This document shows positions 7,836 through 16,724 of a stretch of DNA of 64,000 nucleotides, piece by piece. Origin of the DNA: Streptomyces eurythermus (GTDB taxonomy: Bacteria; Actinomycetota; Actinomycetes; Streptomycetales; Streptomycetaceae); contig NZ_BMSK01000013.1 of assembly GCF_014649115.1 (NCBI RefSeq), positions 62,001 through 126,000 on the forward strand, in the 5' to 3' direction. The notes below the pieces were generated by a model. The model worked only from the letters and a program-made list of their open reading frames with translations, searched no databases and was not told the DNA's origin. Every line of letters starts with the position of its first letter. The stretch's first letter is position 1. A program made the position numbers and the translations under genes.

Positions 7836-8297
7836 TCAGCCGGCCGGCACCCGCCACGGCTCCTGTGGCAGGGGCCGGCCGGTCTCCAGCAGCGACTTGA
7901 GGTTGGACAGCACGGCCGGCCAGCCGGACGCGACGGCGGAACGCTCGCCCTCGTCGGCCAGGTCGTCGTGCGTGACGGTCAGCCGGACGATGTCCTCGTA
8001 CGGCCGGATCTCGTAGGTGACCCTGGAGTGCCGGTCCTCGCGGCCCTCCTCACCGGGCTCGGCCCAGGTGGTCACCAGCCGGGCCGGCGGCTCGCTCTCC
8101 ACCACCCGGCCGACCACGTCGGCGACGCCGGAGCCGTCGGCGCGCACATGCTCCCAGCGGGAACCGGGCCGCCAGTCGGAGACGTTCCGGTGCCCCCAGT
8201 AGACGGCCGTCAGATCGGCGTCGGTGAGCGCCTCCCAGAGCTTCTCGGGAGTGCTCGCGATGTAGGTGACGTACACGAAGCAGGGTTGCTCGGTCAT
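7836..8297 (-). CDS. AHSA1/SRPBCC-domain protein
   Basis: A 153-residue START/Bet v1-fold protein of the activator-of-Hsp90-ATPase (AHSA1) family. The diagnostic opening is VYVTYIASTPEKLWEALTD, and the central strand TWAEPGEEG with the later VTHDDL and GWPAVLSNLKSLLETG segment closes the hydrophobic cavity. Such proteins bind small hydrophobic ligands or act in stress responses; in many actinobacteria they pair with an ArsR regulator, but none is present here. The gene is followed after 33 bp upstream by an acetyltransferase gene in the same direction, so the two may be cotranscribed. Confidence 0.88.
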   Translation of the reverse strand: MTEQPCFVYVTYIASTPEKLWEALTDADLTAVYWGHRNVSDWRPGSRWEHVRADGSGVADVVGRVVESEPPARLVTTWAEPGEEGREDRHSRVTYEIRPYEDIVRLTVTHDDLADEGERSAVASGWPAVLSNLKSLLETGRPLPQEPWRVPAG

Positions 8298-8330
8298 GGT
8301 CGCTCAAGCTGTCGAGGTGATCGTCCGCTG

Positions 8331-8897
8331 TCAAAGGTCCGCGTCGGGCAGGGCCGGCACGGTGAAGGAGATCCACACGTCCGGCGGCAGCTCCGGCCGG
8401 CCCGGCACCGGGCGCGGCTCGCGGGTCCAGGCGTCGCCGGCGAGTTCCGTGGCGACCCTGGCCCAGAAGCGCGCCGCGGCCGGGTTGTCCTGCTGGTAGG
8501 CGATCTCCCACGGCCCGGGGTGCCGGGTGAGCACCTCGCGCGCGGCCCGCAGCCCGACGCCCCGGCGCCGGGCACCGCGCACCACGAAGAAGCTGTTCAG
8601 CACGCGTACCGGGCCGTCGAGCCCGCGGACGAACGCCAGCCCGGCGAGGCGGTCGCCGTACGTCAGCAGGTACGGCGCCCAGCCGGGCCCGGTGAAGGCG
8701 GAGGTCACCCACTCGCTCCGGAAGCCGCCGTCGGCGGCGGGCAGGCTGCCCTGGAACTCGGACAGATCGTGGCGGAACATCAGCCACAGCCGCTCCACGG
8801 CGGGCCGGTCGTCGGGGGTCGCGGGGCGGACGGCGAGGTCCGCGGCCATGTTCTCGGCGGTGCTCCCGGCCGTGTTCTCGTTCGTGTTCTGGGTCAT
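8331..8897 (-). CDS. GNAT family N-acetyltransferase
   Basis: A 188-residue protein with the GCN5-related acetyltransferase fold. After about 20 residues of polar N-terminus, the first strand AVRPATPDDRPAVERLW is followed by the acetyl-CoA-binding loop VVRGARRRGVGLRAAREV, which has the R/Q-x-x-G-x-G/A motif as RRRGVG, and then the motif B segment AYQQDNPAAARFWARV. The substrate cannot be predicted. It is transcribed towards the AHSA1 gene with a 33 bp gap. The ribosome site is weak, so the ATG at 8897 rests mainly on domain position. Confidence 0.85.
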   Translation of the reverse strand: MTQNTNENTAGSTAENMAADLAVRPATPDDRPAVERLWLMFRHDLSEFQGSLPAADGGFRSEWVTSAFTGPGWAPYLLTYGDRLAGLAFVRGLDGPVRVLNSFFVVRGARRRGVGLRAAREVLTRHPGPWEIAYQQDNPAAARFWARVATELAGDAWTREPRPVPGRPELPPDVWISFTVPALPDADL

Positions 8898-8953
8898 GAA
8901 CGAGAGCGTCCCCGGCGGATCGTGGTCCGGCCGGGGAGGTGGTGTCCGTAACT

Positions 8954-10399
8954 CTAGCTCATCTCAAGGGCGTTGCGGGTCTCGCCGATGTCCTCGCCGG
9001 TCTCCTTCGGGCCGAACGGCCAGACCCTCTCGTGCCGCGCCCACCCCAGGAAGGCCACGCAGCCGAGGGCCAGCCAGACCAGGGACCACTCGACGGGGTG
9101 GCGGCCCGGGGAGTTGTGGTCGGCGTAGCCGTAGATCACGCACCAGCCGGTGAAGGCGAGGACGCTCGGCAGCGGGTACAGCCACATGCGGTAGGGGCGG
9201 TGCAGGTCCGGGCGGCGTCGGCGCAGGACCGTCAGCGCCACGATCTGGGCCAGCGCCTGCACGATCACCATCACCGTGGTGAGCAGCTGGATCAGGGTGG
9301 CGAGGTCGGTGTGGCGGCCGACCAGGAAGCCGACGGCGGTGATCACGCCCATGGTGGCGAGGCCGGACACCGGGAACCGGTGCCTGGGGTGCAGCTTGCC
9401 GTAGGCGCGGAAGAAGACCCGGTCGCGGGCGGCGTCGTAGGGCACCCGGGAGCCGCCGAGCAGGCCGGTGAAGACGGAGGCGAACGCGGTGACGAGGATC
9501 AGCGCGGTCACGGTGTCCGCCGCCGCCCTGCCCCAGGTGTCCTCCAGCACCGCGGAGGCCACCGAAGTGGAGGCGATGTCGTGCGGGTCGGTCATCCGGT
9601 GCCAGTCGACCACGCCGAGCGTGCCGATCTGGAGCAGCAGGTAGATCGCCATGACACCGAGGATCGAGAAGAGCACGGAGCGCGGGAGGGTCCGGCCGGG
9701 GTCCTTGATCTCGGCGCCCATGTAGGCGGTGGTGTTGTAGCCGAGGTAGTCGTAGATGCCGATGGTCAGGCCCGCGGCGAACCCGGGCCAGTAGTGGTCG
9801 CTCATCACATTGAACGCGCCCTGTGGGTAGGTGAAGGCCATATGTGGGCTGAAGTGAGTGGCCGCGGCGATGATGACCAGCAGCACGGAGGCGATCATCA
9901 CGGTCCACAGGACGGCCGTGATCCGGGCGATGTGCTCGATGCCGCGCCAGAGCAGGAGCACCACGAGGGCGATGACGCCGAGGCCGGTCAGGTCGCCGGC
10001 CGTCCGCCCGAGGCCGGGGGCGAGATAGCCGAGGTACTGGACGAAGCCGACCACGCCCGTGGACATGATCAGCGGGATGAACAGCATGGCCGTCCACACG
10101 AACAGAAACGGCATCAGACGCCCGGTGCGGTGCCGGAAGGCCTGGCGCAGATAGACGTAGCTGCCGCCGGAGCCGGGCAGGGCGGCACCCAGTTCGGCCC
10201 AGACGAGCCCGTCGCACAGGGCCAGGACCGCGCCCGCGAGGAACCCGGTGACCGCCTGCGGGCCGCCGAACGCGGCGACCATCAGCGGGATGGTGACGAA
10301 CGGGCCGATGCCGCACATCTGGCTCATGTTGATCGCCGTGGCCTGGAACAGGCCGACGCGGCGGACGAAACCACCCGTGGGTGGCGGGCTACCGGACAA
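8954..10399 (-). CDS. APC-superfamily amino acid/polyamine permease
   Basis: A 481-residue integral membrane transporter with about 12 predicted helices. The first helix contains the unwound motif SQMCGIGPFVTIP, and helix 2-3 has PGSGGSYVYLRQAFR, both typical of APC-family proton- or antiport-driven amino-acid or polyamine permeases (YhdG/YfnA-like). The middle segment GLTIGIYDYLGYNTTAYMGAEIKDP is the conserved region before helix 7. It begins with TTG: an AGGAGG site lies 5-6 bases upstream and no better start exists before the first helix. It is divergent from the glucosaminidase gene, with about 200 bp between. The actual substrate is not inferable from sequence alone. Confidence 0.88.
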   Translation of the reverse strand: MSGSPPPTGGFVRRVGLFQATAINMSQMCGIGPFVTIPLMVAAFGGPQAVTGFLAGAVLALCDGLVWAELGAALPGSGGSYVYLRQAFRHRTGRLMPFLFVWTAMLFIPLIMSTGVVGFVQYLGYLAPGLGRTAGDLTGLGVIALVVLLLWRGIEHIARITAVLWTVMIASVLLVIIAAATHFSPHMAFTYPQGAFNVMSDHYWPGFAAGLTIGIYDYLGYNTTAYMGAEIKDPGRTLPRSVLFSILGVMAIYLLLQIGTLGVVDWHRMTDPHDIASTSVASAVLEDTWGRAAADTVTALILVTAFASVFTGLLGGSRVPYDAARDRVFFRAYGKLHPRHRFPVSGLATMGVITAVGFLVGRHTDLATLIQLLTTVMVIVQALAQIVALTVLRRRRPDLHRPYRMWLYPLPSVLAFTGWCVIYGYADHNSPGRHPVEWSLVWLALGCVAFLGWARHERVWPFGPKETGEDIGETRNALEMS

Positions 10400-10523
10400 T
10401 GGGGCCTCCTGACACGGCGGGCATCCGACGCACCCGGCAGCGGCTGATCTACCGTCAGACTCACGACGGCGAAACGATCCTGCCCAAGCCGGCGGCGTCC
10501 CGTGCCGGTCTCCGCGAGGCTCG

Positions 10524-10552
10524 TTGACAGTGTCCGGGGCGCGACCTAGCGT
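10524..10552 (+). promoter_or_regulatory. Vegetative-type promoter of the glucosaminidase gene
   Basis: TTGACA (10524-10529), 17 bp, then TAGCGT (10547-10552). This is a near-ideal sigma-HrdB-type promoter and places the transcription start near 10559. Confidence 0.8.
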
Positions 10553-10559
10553 GACCCAG

Positions 10560-10583
10560 GTTAGTAAAGTTTCCTAACTTTAC
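10560..10583. promoter_or_regulatory. Overlapping palindromic operator at the glucosaminidase transcription start (CsnR-type candidate)
   Basis: Two palindromes overlap. GTAAAGTT-TCCT-AACTTTAC (10564-10583) is a perfect 8-4-8 inverted repeat, and GTTAGTAAAG...TTTCCTAAC (10560-10578) is a 19-bp imperfect one. The site lies exactly where the promoter predicts transcription to begin, as expected for a repressor. The chitosanase promoter of Streptomyces is controlled by the ROK-family repressor CsnR through a similar AGTTTCCTAAC-containing palindrome, and this gene's product acts on the same substrate; assignment to CsnR is inference. Confidence 0.6.
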
Positions 10584-10599
10584 GAGGCTGGAGACCGCC

Positions 10600-13317
10600 G
10601 TGTTCCCTCGCCACACCCGCCGGCTCCCCCTGGCCGCCGCGGCGCTGCTCGCCCTCGGCGGCGCCCTGACCACCGGCGCCTGGGCCGGCCGCGGGGAGGC
10701 GACCGAGCCCCACCGGCCGGAGCGGCTCACCCCCGTCCCCTCCGCCGCGGGCACCAGCACCCCGCTGTCCCGCTTCGCCATCCAGTCCGCCGCGAAGGTG
10801 GGCGACTCGGCGGCGGCCGTGTCCTCCCCCGGCTATCCGGCGCGAAACTGGTATCCGGCCGGTCCCCGCTCCACCGTGCTGGCCGCGCTGCTGGCGAACG
10901 GCGTGTACCCCGACCCGTTCCGCTCCACCAACCAACGGCAGATCCCGCGGGCCGACTTCGACGTGCCGTGGTGGTACCGCTCGGACTTCACGGTCGAGGA
11001 CACCGAGCGGCGCACCTTCCTGGACTTCAGCGGCGTCGTCTCGGCGGCCGACGTCTATGTGAACGGCCGGCTGGTGGCGCCGGCCTCCCGGATCACCGGC
11101 GCCTACACCCGCCATGAGCTGGACATCACCTCGCTGGTCCGGCCGGGCACGAACACGGTCGCCTTCCGGGTGCGGCCCAACGACCCGAACCGGGACCTGA
11201 CCATGGGCTGGCTCGACTGGCTCCAGCCGCCGCCCGACCGGAACATGGGCCTGGTCCGGGACGTCCTGGTCCGCCGGGAAGGCCCGGTCGCGCTGCGCGA
11301 CGCGCACGTGGTCACGAGGCTGGCCGTGCCCTCGCTCGCCACCGCCGACCTGACGGTCAGGGCCCAGGTCCGCAACGACACGGGCTCCGCGGTCACCACG
11401 GAGGTCACCGGCAGGGTCGGCGGCATCCGGTTCGCCCGGACGGTGACGCTCGGCGCGCACGAGTCGAAGGCGCTGTCCTTCTCCCCCGCCGACGTCCCCG
11501 GTCTGCGCCTCACCCGCCCCAAGGTATGGTGGCCGGCCGGCATGGGCGGGCAGCCGCTGTACGACCTGGACCTCACCGCCACCGTGGCCGGCACACCGTC
11601 GGACACCGCGCACGAGAGCTTCGGCATCCGGGACGTGCGGGCCCCGCTGAACGCCGACGGCGCCCGCCAGTACCGCGTCAACGGCCGTCCCCTTCTGATC
11701 AGGGGCGGCGGCTGGTCCCCGGACGAGTTCCTGCGCTGGGACCGCGCCTATACCGAGGACCGTCTGAAGTACGCCCTCGACCTGGGCCTGAACACCATCC
11801 GCCTGGAAGGCCACCTGGAGCCCGACGAGTTCTTCGACCTCGCCGACCGCTACGGCGTGCTCGCCCTGCCGGGCTGGGAGTGCTGCGACAAGTGGGAGGG
11901 CGACGTCAATCCCAACGGCTCGGGCGAGCCGTGGTCCGCAGCGGACCACACCGTGGCGCGGGCGTCCATGGCCGCCGAGGCCGCCCGGCTGCGCGGCCAC
12001 CCGAGCGTGCTGTCGTTCCTGATCGGCAGCGACGCCGCGCCGGACGCCACGATCGAGAAGGGCTACCTGGACGCGCTGGAAGCGGCCGACTGGCCCGTCC
12101 CCGTGGTCCCCGCCGCGTCCGCCACCTCCTCCCCGCGGCTCGGTGACTCGGGCATGAAGATGACGGGCCCCTACGACTGGGTGCCGCCCGGCTACTGGTA
12201 CGCCAAGCGGGAGGGCGGGGCCACCGGCTTCAACTCCGAGACCAGCGCGGGCCCGAGCATCCCCACCCTGGACACGCTGCGCCGGATGATGACACCGGCC
12301 GAACTGGACACCCTCTGGAAGGACCCGGAAGCCCGGCAGTACCACCGTTCGCCGTCCGTCACCTTCGGCACGCTCAAGATCTACGACGAGGCGCTCACCG
12401 GCCGCTACGGCCCTCCCACGGGCCTCGCCGACTATGTACGCAAGGCCCAGCTGGCCCAGTACGAAACCGTGCGCGCCCAGTTCGAGTCGTACCGGCGCAA
12501 CGCGACCGACAGCGACCGGCCCGCCACCGGTGTCGTGCACTGGATGTTCAACAGCGGCTGGCCCTCGCTGCACTGGCAGCTGACGGACCGTTACCTCGAC
12601 CAGAACGGCGCCTACTTCGGCGCGAAGAAGGCCAACGAGCCGCTGCACGTGCAGTTCTCCTACGACGACCGCTCCGTCGTGGTGGTGAACAACCGCACCG
12701 CTGCGGTCCGGGGGCTCACCGCGCGGGCCACGCTGTTCGATCCCGACGGCACGCGCCGCTTCGACCAGAGCGCCGGCGCGGTGGCGGTGAACGGCGGCGG
12801 CGCGCATGCCACCGCGCTCACGCTGCCGCCGGCGGTGGACGGGCCGGCGCGCACCCAGCTGCTGCGGCTGGTGCTGACGGACGCGGCCGGCAAGGAGGTG
12901 AGCCGGAACGTGTACTGGCTCTCCACCCGGCCCGACACCCTCGACTGGGACGGCACCACCTGGTACTACACCCCGACGACGGAGTACGCCGACCTGACCG
13001 GGCTGGCCTCGATGGCCCGGGTGCCGGTGTCGGCGGAGGCGGTCACCCGCGCGTCGGACGGGGTGTCGACCACGACGGTGACCCTGCGCCACCACGGGAG
13101 CGGGACGACTCCGGCGCTGCTGACGGACGTCGACGTGATGGGCGCGGAGGGCAGGCCGGTGCTGCCGGTGCGCTGGTCGGACAACCAGGTGAGCCTGTGG
13201 CCGGGCGAGTCGGTGACGCTGACCGCCACCTACCGGACGGCGGACCTGCGCGGGTCGGCACCGGCCGTGCGCGTCTCCGGCTGGAACACACCGGAGACGA
13301 CGGTCCCGGCGGGCTGA
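10600..13317 (+). CDS. csxA: Secreted exo-beta-D-glucosaminidase (GH2)
   Basis: A 905-residue secreted enzyme that releases glucosamine from the non-reducing end of chitosan oligomers. Residues 1-30 are a signal peptide. The order that follows is a GH2 sugar-binding domain (about 85-235), an immunoglobulin-like sandwich, the TIM barrel (about 350-610) and C-terminal beta domains. The acid/base is Asp478 in FLIGSDAAPD and the nucleophile Glu547 in FNSETSAG; an Asp in the acid/base place is what separates CsxA-type glucosaminidases from ordinary GH2 enzymes, which use Asn-Glu. Start is GTG with GGAG 6 bases upstream. It is monocistronic, under the promoter and palindrome just upstream. Together with the GH19 chitinase it gives the region chitin and chitosan breakdown capacity. 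Confidence 0.93.
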   Translation: MFPRHTRRLPLAAAALLALGGALTTGAWAGRGEATEPHRPERLTPVPSAAGTSTPLSRFAIQSAAKVGDSAAAVSSPGYPARNWYPAGPRSTVLAALLANGVYPDPFRSTNQRQIPRADFDVPWWYRSDFTVEDTERRTFLDFSGVVSAADVYVNGRLVAPASRITGAYTRHELDITSLVRPGTNTVAFRVRPNDPNRDLTMGWLDWLQPPPDRNMGLVRDVLVRREGPVALRDAHVVTRLAVPSLATADLTVRAQVRNDTGSAVTTEVTGRVGGIRFARTVTLGAHESKALSFSPADVPGLRLTRPKVWWPAGMGGQPLYDLDLTATVAGTPSDTAHESFGIRDVRAPLNADGARQYRVNGRPLLIRGGGWSPDEFLRWDRAYTEDRLKYALDLGLNTIRLEGHLEPDEFFDLADRYGVLALPGWECCDKWEGDVNPNGSGEPWSAADHTVARASMAAEAARLRGHPSVLSFLIGSDAAPDATIEKGYLDALEAADWPVPVVPAASATSSPRLGDSGMKMTGPYDWVPPGYWYAKREGGATGFNSETSAGPSIPTLDTLRRMMTPAELDTLWKDPEARQYHRSPSVTFGTLKIYDEALTGRYGPPTGLADYVRKAQLAQYETVRAQFESYRRNATDSDRPATGVVHWMFNSGWPSLHWQLTDRYLDQNGAYFGAKKANEPLHVQFSYDDRSVVVVNNRTAAVRGLTARATLFDPDGTRRFDQSAGAVAVNGGGAHATALTLPPAVDGPARTQLLRLVLTDAAGKEVSRNVYWLSTRPDTLDWDGTTWYYTPTTEYADLTGLASMARVPVSAEAVTRASDGVSTTTVTLRHHGSGTTPALLTDVDVMGAEGRPVLPVRWSDNQVSLWPGESVTLTATYRTADLRGSAPAVRVSGWNTPETTVPAG

Positions 13318-13367
13318 CGGGGCGGGGCGGAGCCGCACGACGGCCCGCGCCGCCGCCCCGGCCCGGT

Positions 13368-14810
13368 TCAGCTCACGTCGAGCGCGGTGTCGTCCACGAC
13401 GAACGAGGTCTGGTACTTGGAGCCCTCGGTGCCGGTGAACTTCAGGGTGACGGTCTGCCCGGCGTAGCCGCCGAGGTCGAAGGCGCGCTGGGTGTAGCCG
13501 GTGGCGGCGTCGAGGTTGGAGTACGTCGCCAGGGTGCGCAGCACGGTGCCGGAGCCGTTCAGGAGCTGGACCTTGAGGGTGTCGTAGGCCGTGCTGGTGG
13601 TGGTCTCGGCGGTGTCCACGTGGAGTTGGAAGGTCAGCCTGGCCGCGCAGCCGGACGGGAGGGTCACCGACTGGGCGAGGGTGTCGGTGGTGGCGGTGCC
13701 GTTGCCGTCGAGCCAGGCGTAGTACGAACCCGAACGGGCCGCCCTGCTGGTGGAGTTGGTGATGACGCCGCTGGTCGTGGTCCAGACGGTGCTGCCGGAC
13801 TCGAAGCCGTTGTTGCCGAGGAGCTGGGCGGCGGCGCAGGTCGTCGAGCCGCCGCCGGTGCCCGTGCCGCTCGCGCCGGACAGCCATGCGGTGGCGTTGA
13901 GCGCGAGGGCGGCGTTGGTGGCGGTGGTGTCGTTCCAGCCGTCGTAGAGGGTGTTGCCGGACTGGCCGGTGCCGTCGTCGGCCGGGGAGCTGTCGCCCCA
14001 GAAGGCCACCCGGCCGCTGCCGAAGGTGCTGGTGGCGAAGAAGGCGCCGGTGTTCCCGGAGTAACCGGTGCGGTAGAGCAGGCCCTTGACGCCGGGGTTG
14101 TCGGCGGGCTTGAGGGTGGCGGTCGTACCGCTGGCGATCAGGCTCTTGGTGACGGTGCCGAAGGAGCCGTGCAGCACCGGGTCGGTGCTGTCACCGATCG
14201 CGGCCGGGTGGTCGGAGCCGATGCTCAGCGAGTCGACGGAGAAGCCGAACGGGTCGGTGGAGTCGACGCCGTTGTTCGTCATCAGGTCGTTGAAGATCTC
14301 GACCGCGTCGTAGCCGTCGTTGTCGCGGTCGGCTCCGGTGTGGTCGGAGATCATGAACAGTCCGCCGCCGTTCTTGACGAAGTTCATGATCGCCGTTTTT
14401 TCGGCGCTGGTGAGAGGGGTGTTGGGTTCGGGCAGGACCAGCGTGTCGAAGTTCGACAGATCGGTGGCGGAGGTGCCGCCGTAGCCGAGGCTCGAGCCCG
14501 GCGGCAGGGTCTTCAGGCTGTAGCCACCGGTCTTCTGCAGTGCGACGCCCCAGGAGGACAGGGCCCCGGTCCAGTCGGTCTCGGCGGACGGGGAGGCGTC
14601 CTGGCCGAGCGGGTCGGGCTGGCTGGTGGAGATGATCCAGTCGGCGTTGCCGGCCGTCTCGGCATGGGCGTTGTCGAACAGGACGCGGTGGGTGTCCGCC
14701 GCGTGGGCGGGGGTGCCGGTGCCGGTCTGTACGGCGACCGAGGCCAGCAGCAGCGCCGCGCCGGCCAGGGCGGTGGTGCCGCCGCGGCGGGATCTTTTCC
14801 GTCCGAGCAT
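13368..14810 (-). CDS. Secreted protein with GATase-like domain and C-terminal jelly-roll domain
   Basis: A 480-residue exported protein. Residues 1-39 are a signal peptide with a twin basic N-region. Residues about 40-310 form an alpha/beta domain beginning VLFDNAHAETAG and containing KNGGGLFMISDHTG, like the GldG/IFT52 or glutamine-amidotransferase-like domains of secreted hydrolases, with repeated GS-rich segments. A Gly/Ser/Thr linker near 325 leads to a C-terminal beta-sandwich (about 335-480) starting LLGNNGFESGS and ending FVVDDTALDVS, which looks like a carbohydrate-binding or MAM-like jelly roll. GGAGG sits 8 bases before the ATG. It converges on csxA, 50 bp away. The function is unknown; no catalytic triad is evident to me. 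Confidence 0.75.
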   Translation of the reverse strand: MLGRKRSRRGGTTALAGAALLLASVAVQTGTGTPAHAADTHRVLFDNAHAETAGNADWIISTSQPDPLGQDASPSAETDWTGALSSWGVALQKTGGYSLKTLPPGSSLGYGGTSATDLSNFDTLVLPEPNTPLTSAEKTAIMNFVKNGGGLFMISDHTGADRDNDGYDAVEIFNDLMTNNGVDSTDPFGFSVDSLSIGSDHPAAIGDSTDPVLHGSFGTVTKSLIASGTTATLKPADNPGVKGLLYRTGYSGNTGAFFATSTFGSGRVAFWGDSSPADDGTGQSGNTLYDGWNDTTATNAALALNATAWLSGASGTGTGGGSTTCAAAQLLGNNGFESGSTVWTTTSGVITNSTSRAARSGSYYAWLDGNGTATTDTLAQSVTLPSGCAARLTFQLHVDTAETTTSTAYDTLKVQLLNGSGTVLRTLATYSNLDAATGYTQRAFDLGGYAGQTVTLKFTGTEGSKYQTSFVVDDTALDVS

Positions 14811-15022
14811 CCGTCGAACCTCCGTGAAGGGCTGGGGAGAGGCGGTGCGGGCGCCGAGTCTGCGCGCGTAGAACCGGCTTGGGGTGTCCTCCGCGCGTCG
14901 GTTGGCTGAAATGTACATGGCGATCCGGGCGGGTGAACAGAGGGTTCCGGTGCCGACGGGAGCGCGCCGGATCACCACCGGAGGCGCATGGACGACGCGA
15001 CGCGCCGGCCGCGCCGGGAGGT

Positions 15023-15394
15023 TCAGCCGCCGTCCGGCCGTACCGACGCCAGGTAGGCGGCGAGCCGGTCGCGGTTGCGGGCCAGGCAGTCGATGCGGGC
15101 CTGGATGCGGTCGATGTGCTCCTGGAGCAGGGCGGCCGTCCCGGGCGGCACGTTCCCGGGGGACGGCACCAGACGGCCGGGTCCGCACAGGTACGGCAGG
15201 ATCGCGCGGATCATCTCGGTGGTCAGCCCGGAGTCCAGCAGGCCCCGGATCTGCCGCACCCGCGCGACCGCGGACTCCGGGTAGCTGCGGTAGCCGTTGC
15301 CGGCGCGGTCGGGGTGCAGCAGGTCCTGTTCCTCGTAGTAGCGCAGCAGCCGGGTGGCGACGCCCGTGCGCCGGGACAGCTCACCGATGCGCAT
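15023..15394 (-). CDS. MerR-family transcriptional regulator
   Basis: A 123-residue regulator with the N-terminal winged helix-turn-helix of the MerR family (MRIGELSRRTGVATRLLRYYEEQ, then GYRSYPESAVARV) and a C-terminal coiled coil (about 80-112) for dimerisation. There is no Cys-rich metal-binding loop or large effector domain, so the effector is probably a small organic compound. It is divergent from an MFS exporter gene, and the 18-bp palindrome at 15421 lies in the shared region inside a long-spaced promoter, which is the usual arrangement of MerR activators that switch on an adjacent drug exporter. Confidence 0.92.
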   Translation of the reverse strand: MRIGELSRRTGVATRLLRYYEEQDLLHPDRAGNGYRSYPESAVARVRQIRGLLDSGLTTEMIRAILPYLCGPGRLVPSPGNVPPGTAALLQEHIDRIQARIDCLARNRDRLAAYLASVRPDGG

Positions 15395-15415
15395 CGCGCC
15401 TCCCGGGTTCCGCGC

Positions 15416-15446
15416 TTGACCTTCACACTGATGTGAAGCTTCCACC
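15416..15446 (+). promoter_or_regulatory. MerR operator within the MFS exporter promoter
   Basis: CTTCACA-CTGA-TGTGAAG (15421-15438) is a perfect 7-4-7 palindrome directly after TTGACC (15416-15421). About 19 bp downstream of that hexamer is a poor -10 (TCCACC). An over-long spacer filled by a palindrome is the signature of MerR-controlled promoters. Confidence 0.75.
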
Positions 15447-15454
15447 ATGGTCGC

Positions 15455-16720
15455 ATGACCCCGTCCTCCCAGGTCAAGGGCGGTCGCCTGCCGTGGTCCG
15501 GGCTGCTCGCCCTGTCCTCGGCCGCGTTCACCGCCGTACTGACCGAACTCCTCCCGGCCGGCCTGCTGCCCGCCATGGCGCCCCCGCTCGGGGTCGCCGG
15601 GTCCCGGATCGGCTTCCTCGTCACCGCGTATGCCGCGGCCTCCTTCGTCGCCGCGGTCCCGGTCACCGCGGCGCTGCGCGGACTGCCCCGGCGGCCGGTG
15701 CTGTGCGGTGCGCTGCTGGGGTTCGCCCTGAGCAACACGGTGGTGGCGCTGTCGTCGTCGTACCCGCTCACCGTCGCGGCCCGGCTGCTGGCCGGGGCGA
15801 TGGGCGGCACGCTGTGGGCGATGCTGGCCGGTTACGCGGCCCGCATGGTGCCCGCCGAGCGGCGCGGCCGGGCCATCGCGGTGGTCCTCGCCGGGATCAC
15901 CCTGGCCCTGGCGCTCGGCGTGCCCGCCGGTACCGCGCTGGCCGGCGCGGTGGGCTGGCGGGCCGCGTTCGCCGTCCTGGCCGTGCTCGCGGTGCTGCTC
16001 GCGGGCTGGGTACGGCTGCGGGTGCCCGGTTTCCCCGGCGAGCCGCCGCACGCGCGCGTGCCCCTGGTCCGGGTCGCCCTCCGCCCCGGGATCCGCCCGG
16101 TGCTGTGCGTGACGTTCTTCCTGCTGCTGGGACACCAGGTGATGTACACATACATCGGCCCGTTCGCCGCGCATGCCGGGTACGGCCGTACGGGCGTCCT
16201 GCTCGCGGTGTTCGGGGCGGCCACGGTGGCGGGGATCTGGCTCACCGGGGTGCTGGCCGACCGCCGTCCCCGGGCCGCTCTGCTCGGGGCGCTGGCGCTG
16301 GTCGCGGCCGTGCTGCTGGCGCTGGGGCCGGCCGGCCGGGCGCACGCGTTGCTGTTGGGCGCGGTCGCGCTGTGGGGCGTGGCCTTCGGCGGGGCGCCGA
16401 CGCTGATCCAGACCGCGCTGGTCGACGCCGCCGGACCCGGCGAGGCCGATCTGGCGACCTCGTTGCAGACCACGGTGTACAACGCGGGGATCGCGGCCGG
16501 TTCGCTCACCGGCGGCCTGGCACTGGACGCGCTGGGCGCGGGGGCACTGCCGTGGACCGCGCTCCCGCCGGTGCTGCTGGCGCTCGGCACGGTCGCGCTG
16601 GGGCGGCGCCACGCCTTCCCGGCCGGGCGGCGCTCGGTTGCCCTGGAGGCAAAGCCGTCGGCCCGGCCGGGTGCGGTGGCCGTAACGTGCCCGGCCGGAG
16701 ATCATGACGTACGGAGGTGA
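15455..16720 (+). CDS. MFS transporter, drug:H+ antiporter type
   Basis: A 421-residue major facilitator protein with about 12 predicted helices, the first starting at LLALSSAAFTAVLTELLPAGLLP, a DHA1-type helix 1. The segment LLAGAMGGTLWAMLAGYAARMVP corresponds to helix 4 and GVPAGTALAGAVGWRAAFA to the motif C region of antiporters in helix 5. The family exports drugs, sugars or nucleosides. The divergent MerR regulator and the operator suggest substrate-induced export. Its stop codon overlaps the ribosome site of the deaminase gene downstream, so the two are translationally linked. The last 35 residues are polar and not conserved. Confidence 0.88.
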   Translation: MTPSSQVKGGRLPWSGLLALSSAAFTAVLTELLPAGLLPAMAPPLGVAGSRIGFLVTAYAAASFVAAVPVTAALRGLPRRPVLCGALLGFALSNTVVALSSSYPLTVAARLLAGAMGGTLWAMLAGYAARMVPAERRGRAIAVVLAGITLALALGVPAGTALAGAVGWRAAFAVLAVLAVLLAGWVRLRVPGFPGEPPHARVPLVRVALRPGIRPVLCVTFFLLLGHQVMYTYIGPFAAHAGYGRTGVLLAVFGAATVAGIWLTGVLADRRPRAALLGALALVAAVLLALGPAGRAHALLLGAVALWGVAFGGAPTLIQTALVDAAGPGEADLATSLQTTVYNAGIAAGSLTGGLALDALGAGALPWTALPPVLLALGTVALGRRHAFPAGRRSVALEAKPSARPGAVAVTCPAGDHDVRR

Positions 16721-16724
16721 ACCG

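Noticed and set aside
10561..13887. Very long open frame on the minus strand opposite the glucosaminidase gene
   Set aside because: It is the antisense shadow of a well-supported GH2 enzyme in GC-rich DNA; its translation is low-complexity and has no domain, and no promoter or ribosome site serves it.
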